Origin: Cyclobacteriaceae bacterium
GTDB taxonomy: Bacteria > Bacteroidota > Bacteroidia > Cytophagales > Cyclobacteriaceae
Assembly (NCBI GenBank): GCA_030589835.1
Contig: JAUUZS010000110.1
Coordinates: forward strand, 1 to 9,785
Length of the DNA: 9,785 bases
Direction: 5' to 3'
Positions 7,191 through 9,785 of this stretch are shown piece after piece; the first letter of the stretch is position 1, and every line of letters begins with the position of its first letter. Below the pieces are notes generated by a model. It saw only the letters and a list, made by a program, of their open reading frames with translations, was not told the DNA's origin and did no database searches. A program made the position numbers and the translations under genes.

Positions 7191-7730
7191 ATGGGAATGA
7201 GATACTTTTTAACGTCTTGTTTGGTGTTATGCTGGTTAGCAAGCAATTTTTCTTGCGATAGTAAAGATGATATTGTAGAAATCCAGGAATATACCGGTCC
7301 GATAAGAGAAGGTACAAATCTGGTAGTTTACAGAAGTGACTCCGCTATTGTGAACCTAAAAATGGAAACACCCAGAATACTTGATTTCAGAAGCGGTGAT
7401 CAAGAGTTTCCTGCAGGGTTTTTCCTTGAGTTTTATAACAAACAAGGGCAGTCTACTTCCTCTTTAAGGGCTGATTATTGTTTTTATACAAAAAAAGATG
7501 ACCTCTACAAAGCCACTGGAAATGTAGTGCTCCAGGATCGTGAAACCAACGACAGGCTTAATACCGAAGAACTATTTTGGGATCGCAAAAAGCAAATGGT
7601 ATTTACAGATAAATTTGTTAGGATAGAAAAAGATGGAGAATTGCACGTTGGAGATGGGCTGGAAGCAAAACAAGATTTTTCGTATTGGAAAATACTAAAC
7701 TCAAAAGGGACGATTTCCCTCAATGAATAA
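7191..7730 (+). CDS. lptC: LPS export ABC transporter periplasmic protein LptC, probable lipoprotein
   Basis: LptC is the inner-membrane-anchored periplasmic part of the Lpt bridge. It takes lipopolysaccharide from LptBFG and passes it to LptA on the way to the outer membrane. The 179 residues show the LptC/LptA/OstA pattern: SSLRADYCFY, ATGNVVLQD, LNTEELFWDRK, VFTDKFVRI and HVGDGLEA, spread over about residues 90-160 as successive beta-jellyroll strands. The N-terminus (MGMRYFLTS, hydrophobic stretch, FSC-DSKDD) suggests a lipoprotein with Cys22 as the lipid site, though the lipobox NFSC is imperfect. E. coli LptC is anchored by a membrane helix instead. The start could be 7191 or the ATG at 7197; both directly follow the T-tract of a terminator. 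No separate promoter was seen. Confidence 0.88.
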   Translation: MGMRYFLTSCLVLCWLASNFSCDSKDDIVEIQEYTGPIREGTNLVVYRSDSAIVNLKMETPRILDFRSGDQEFPAGFFLEFYNKQGQSTSSLRADYCFYTKKDDLYKATGNVVLQDRETNDRLNTEELFWDRKKQMVFTDKFVRIEKDGELHVGDGLEAKQDFSYWKILNSKGTISLNE

Positions 7731-7901
7731 TATGGACATTGTTATTGCTTTCTTTTGGAATCATAAAAAAAAATGGGCGTAAAGTTGAAATCTAGTATTT
7801 TTTTTATTCAATCGATATTTTGTTTTTATATTGGACTATGATATTGACAACTAAATATAAAAAAAGCATAACAGTTGTAGGCTTAGCCCTTTCCGAATAA
7901 A
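7731..7901 (+). other. AT-rich spacer between lptC and the CNNM/CBS gene
   Basis: This 171-nt gap is very A/T-rich and has no clear hairpin terminator or good TAnnTTTG element. It contains one tiny frame, 7838-7900 (20 codons, MILTTKYKKS to LALSE), whose TAA lies 1 nt before the next ATG. It has no visible Shine-Dalgarno or family similarity, so it is not called as a gene. It may hold the promoter of the next gene, but I cannot point to it. Confidence 0.4.
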
Positions 7902-9179
7902 ATGATCGCAGCAAATTATATTATTATCATCTTAGTCTCCCTGGTGCTTTCGGCTTTTTTTTCCGGAGTCGAAATTGCCTTTATTTCGGCTGACAAATTG
8001 CACATAGAACTCAGAAGCCAGCAAGGGCACTTGTCTGACAAGATTTTGTCCGGATTCTTAAATAAACCTTCCTGGTTTATTACCACAACACTGATCGGCA
8101 ATAATGTAACCTTGGTCATATATGGTATATTTATGTCTTTTTTACTGGAGCCCTTTATTGCCGGACTACTTCCGGAATTTTTAAATAATGAGCTGTTTAT
8201 ATTCGTGCTTCAGACCATTATCGCAACCTTTGTTGTGCTGGTGACGGCTGAGTTTTTGCCTAAAAGTTTGTCATTGATTCATCCCAACAGGATGCTTTCA
8301 TTTTTGTCGATACCGATTTTCATTATTTATATTATTTTTTATCCCGGTGTGTGGTTTATCGTTAACCTTTCTAAGTTCTTTATTGAAAAATTACTCAGAC
8401 TGGAATACTCCGAAGACAAACCTATCTTTGGCTTGATTGATCTAAATCAATACATAAAAAGTATGATTGATGATCAAAAAGATGAAAAAAAGCAGGAAGT
8501 GGATGCCAAAATATTCACCAACGCATTGGAATTTAAAACCATAAAAGTAAGAGATTGTCAGGTGCCCAGAACGGAATTGGTAACAATAAGTATTGACGAT
8601 TCTATAGAAGAACTAAAATCGGCCTTCATAGAAAGTGGCTTTTCTAAGGTGCTGGTTTACAAGGAGTCGATTGATAATATCATTGGTTATTGCAATTCCA
8701 TCGAGTTGTTTAAAAAACCAAAAAGTGTGTCGGATATACTCATCCCGATCATAATAGTCCCTGAAACCATGCTGGCTAATAAACTGATGATCCAACTAAT
8801 TGAAGAGCGAAAGAATCTTGCATTGGTGGTGGACGAATACGGGGGGACATCAGGAATTGTCACCATAGAAGATATTATTGAGGAAATTATTGGCGAAATT
8901 CAGGATGAGCACGATGAAGAAGATTTGCTGGAGCAGAATATGGATGAAAACAATTTTCTTTTTAGCGCAAGACATGAAATCGATTATCTCAATGATAAAT
9001 ATAATTTCCATTTGCCAGAGGGGGATTATGAAACACTTGGAGGATTGATATTGACCCTGGCTGAAGATTTTCCGAAGAAAAAAGAAAAGATCACATTAAA
9101 CGAGTTTACTTTTACAATTGAAAGTATTGAGGATATTCGAATAGATAATATTATGCTTACCATAAATAATCAAAAATAG
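7902..9179 (+). CDS. CNNM/CBS/CorC 'hemolysin-family' membrane protein
   Basis: A 425-residue inner-membrane protein with the three-part CNNM/CorC layout. Residues 1 to about 190 form the DUF21 membrane domain, with the hallmark SAFFSGVEIAFISADKLHIE (17-36), IGNN (65-68) and further hydrophobic helices at about 97-116 and 133-157. A CBS-domain pair covers about 220-335, with VPRTEL at 221-226 and YGGTSGIVTIEDIIEEIIGE at 313-332. A CorC/HlyC transporter-associated domain covers about 350-425. Related proteins are linked to Mg2+ or Co2+ export and ion homeostasis; the name 'hemolysin' is historical. GldE of gliding bacteria is a paralogue, but there is no gldD beside this gene and I do not assign that name. 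It sits between lptC and ppiD, suggesting an envelope-related neighbourhood. Confidence 0.9.
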   Translation: MIAANYIIIILVSLVLSAFFSGVEIAFISADKLHIELRSQQGHLSDKILSGFLNKPSWFITTTLIGNNVTLVIYGIFMSFLLEPFIAGLLPEFLNNELFIFVLQTIIATFVVLVTAEFLPKSLSLIHPNRMLSFLSIPIFIIYIIFYPGVWFIVNLSKFFIEKLLRLEYSEDKPIFGLIDLNQYIKSMIDDQKDEKKQEVDAKIFTNALEFKTIKVRDCQVPRTELVTISIDDSIEELKSAFIESGFSKVLVYKESIDNIIGYCNSIELFKKPKSVSDILIPIIIVPETMLANKLMIQLIEERKNLALVVDEYGGTSGIVTIEDIIEEIIGEIQDEHDEEDLLEQNMDENNFLFSARHEIDYLNDKYNFHLPEGDYETLGGLILTLAEDFPKKKEKITLNEFTFTIESIEDIRIDNIMLTINNQK

Positions 9180-9214
9180 TAGGTAGAGGGGTAAGTATTA
9201 GAAAGGTTTATTTT

Positions 9215-9246
9215 TTTGGTTTTAAGTATCGAAGTAGCTATTTTTG
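9215..9246 (+). promoter_or_regulatory. Probable ppiD promoter, Bacteroidota type
   Basis: TTTG at 9215-9218, a 20-nt spacer and TATTTTTG at 9239-9246 match the Bacteroidota -33/-7 consensus (TTTG, about 19-20 nt, TAnnTTTG) in full. Transcription would start near 9251, giving a leader of under 20 nt before the ATG at 9269. ppiD can thus be expressed apart from the upstream genes. Confidence 0.55.
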
Positions 9247-9268
9247 CGGCACTTTAAGAAAATTTCAT

Positions 9269-9785
9269 ATGGCGTTAATAAATAAAATTAGGGAAAGATC
9301 AGGCTGGGCAATTGGAGTAATCGCAATAGGACTGGGATTCTTTGTTGTTGGAGGGGATGTCCTCGGCCCAAATTCAGCAATATTAGGAAACAATAAAACG
9401 GATGTTGGGGAGATCGCCGGGGAAACTATTCAACGGGATAGGTACCAGGAAGAGATCAACCAGAGAAAAAATAGTTATACTGTCAATTACGGCAGAAATC
9501 CATCTGAAGGAGAAATGTTTTCCATTCGTCAGCAAGCATGGGATTACCTCATTGTAAAGATAGCCTTTCAGGATCAGTATGACCAGCTGGGATTGCAGGT
9601 CACCGATGATGAGCAATGGGATATGATTCAGGGGAACAACGTAAGCTATGAGATCAGGCAGGCGTTTACTGATCCTCAAACAGGCGAATTCCAACGGGAC
9701 AGGATTATCAGCTATCTTCAGCAGATCAACCAGTCACCTCCGCAACAACAGGCATCATGGTATATGTTTGAGCAGAACCTTAAGC
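9269..9785 (+). CDS. ppiD: Peptidyl-prolyl isomerase / periplasmic chaperone PpiD (3' end outside window)
   Basis: A membrane-anchored periplasmic folding factor with a SurA-like chaperone region and, in full-length members, parvulin-type isomerase domain(s). PpiD helps proteins leaving the Sec translocon. The frame runs from ATG 9269 to the window edge (172 whole codons). The N-terminus MALINKIRERSGWAIGV is the family start: a short cytoplasmic segment, one membrane helix at about 12-28, then GGDVLG. Next comes the SurA_N-like start VGEIAGETIQRDRYQEEINQ (46-65) and a Gln-rich helical region. The parvulin domain is beyond the edge, so isomerase activity is inferred from family only; full-length members are about 600-700 residues. 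The upstream promoter and the weak purine stretch TAAGAA support this start. Confidence 0.9.
   Translation, partial: MALINKIRERSGWAIGVIAIGLGFFVVGGDVLGPNSAILGNNKTDVGEIAGETIQRDRYQEEINQRKNSYTVNYGRNPSEGEMFSIRQQAWDYLIVKIAFQDQYDQLGLQVTDDEQWDMIQGNNVSYEIRQAFTDPQTGEFQRDRIISYLQQINQSPPQQQASWYMFEQNLK

Noticed and set aside
7902..9179. Naming the CNNM/CBS protein GldE
   Set aside because: GldE belongs to this superfamily but is identified by its gliding-gene context (gldD). Here the neighbours are lptC and ppiD, and the superfamily has several paralogues per genome.
9383..9694. Minus-strand open frame of about 100 codons near the right edge
   Set aside because: It is the antisense of ppiD, whose N-terminal motifs and promoter are clear; the minus-strand product has no recognisable features.

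Overview
The window looks like chromosomal DNA from a Bacteroidota bacterium, probably of the Cytophagales type. It is AT-rich. Start codons mostly lack a Shine-Dalgarno sequence and follow A/T-rich leaders. Candidate promoters fit the Bacteroidota pattern TTTG / about 20 nt / TAnnTTTG. The gene families are also typical of the phylum: an outer-membrane protein beginning SPYSxFGxG, a Bacteroidota-type LptC, and PpiD next to a CNNM/CBS protein. No mobile element, CRISPR array, tRNA or rRNA was seen.

Left part (1-3672). The C-terminal three quarters of a PfkB-family sugar/nucleoside kinase runs in from the left edge. It converges on a minus-strand membrane transporter of the ArsB/NhaD/CitMHS superfamily (putative Na+/H+ antiporter). 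A strong bidirectional hairpin terminator separates the two, beside a short GC-rich palindromic patch that looks like an interspersed repeat. Upstream of the transporter, on the same strand, is anmK (anhydro-N-acetylmuramic acid kinase, cell-wall recycling). It is split into two overlapping frames by what looks like the loss of one base.

Right part (3811-9785). A divergent intergenic region leads into a plus-strand cluster: coaX (type III pantothenate kinase), an outer-membrane beta-barrel protein, a secreted TPR protein, lptC, a CNNM/CBS/CorC 'hemolysin-family' membrane protein, and the start of ppiD. coaX and the barrel gene overlap by 8 nt, and the TPR gene follows after 9 nt. An intrinsic terminator then sits directly against the lptC start codon. 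The last genes have larger gaps, and ppiD has a good promoter of its own.

Apart from coaX, this cluster is about building the cell envelope: LPS transport, periplasmic folding, and two exported proteins of unknown role. I see no dramatic new system. The best items for a second look are the split anmK, the terminator abutting lptC, the two uncharacterised envelope proteins between coaX and lptC, and the GC-rich palindromic patch.
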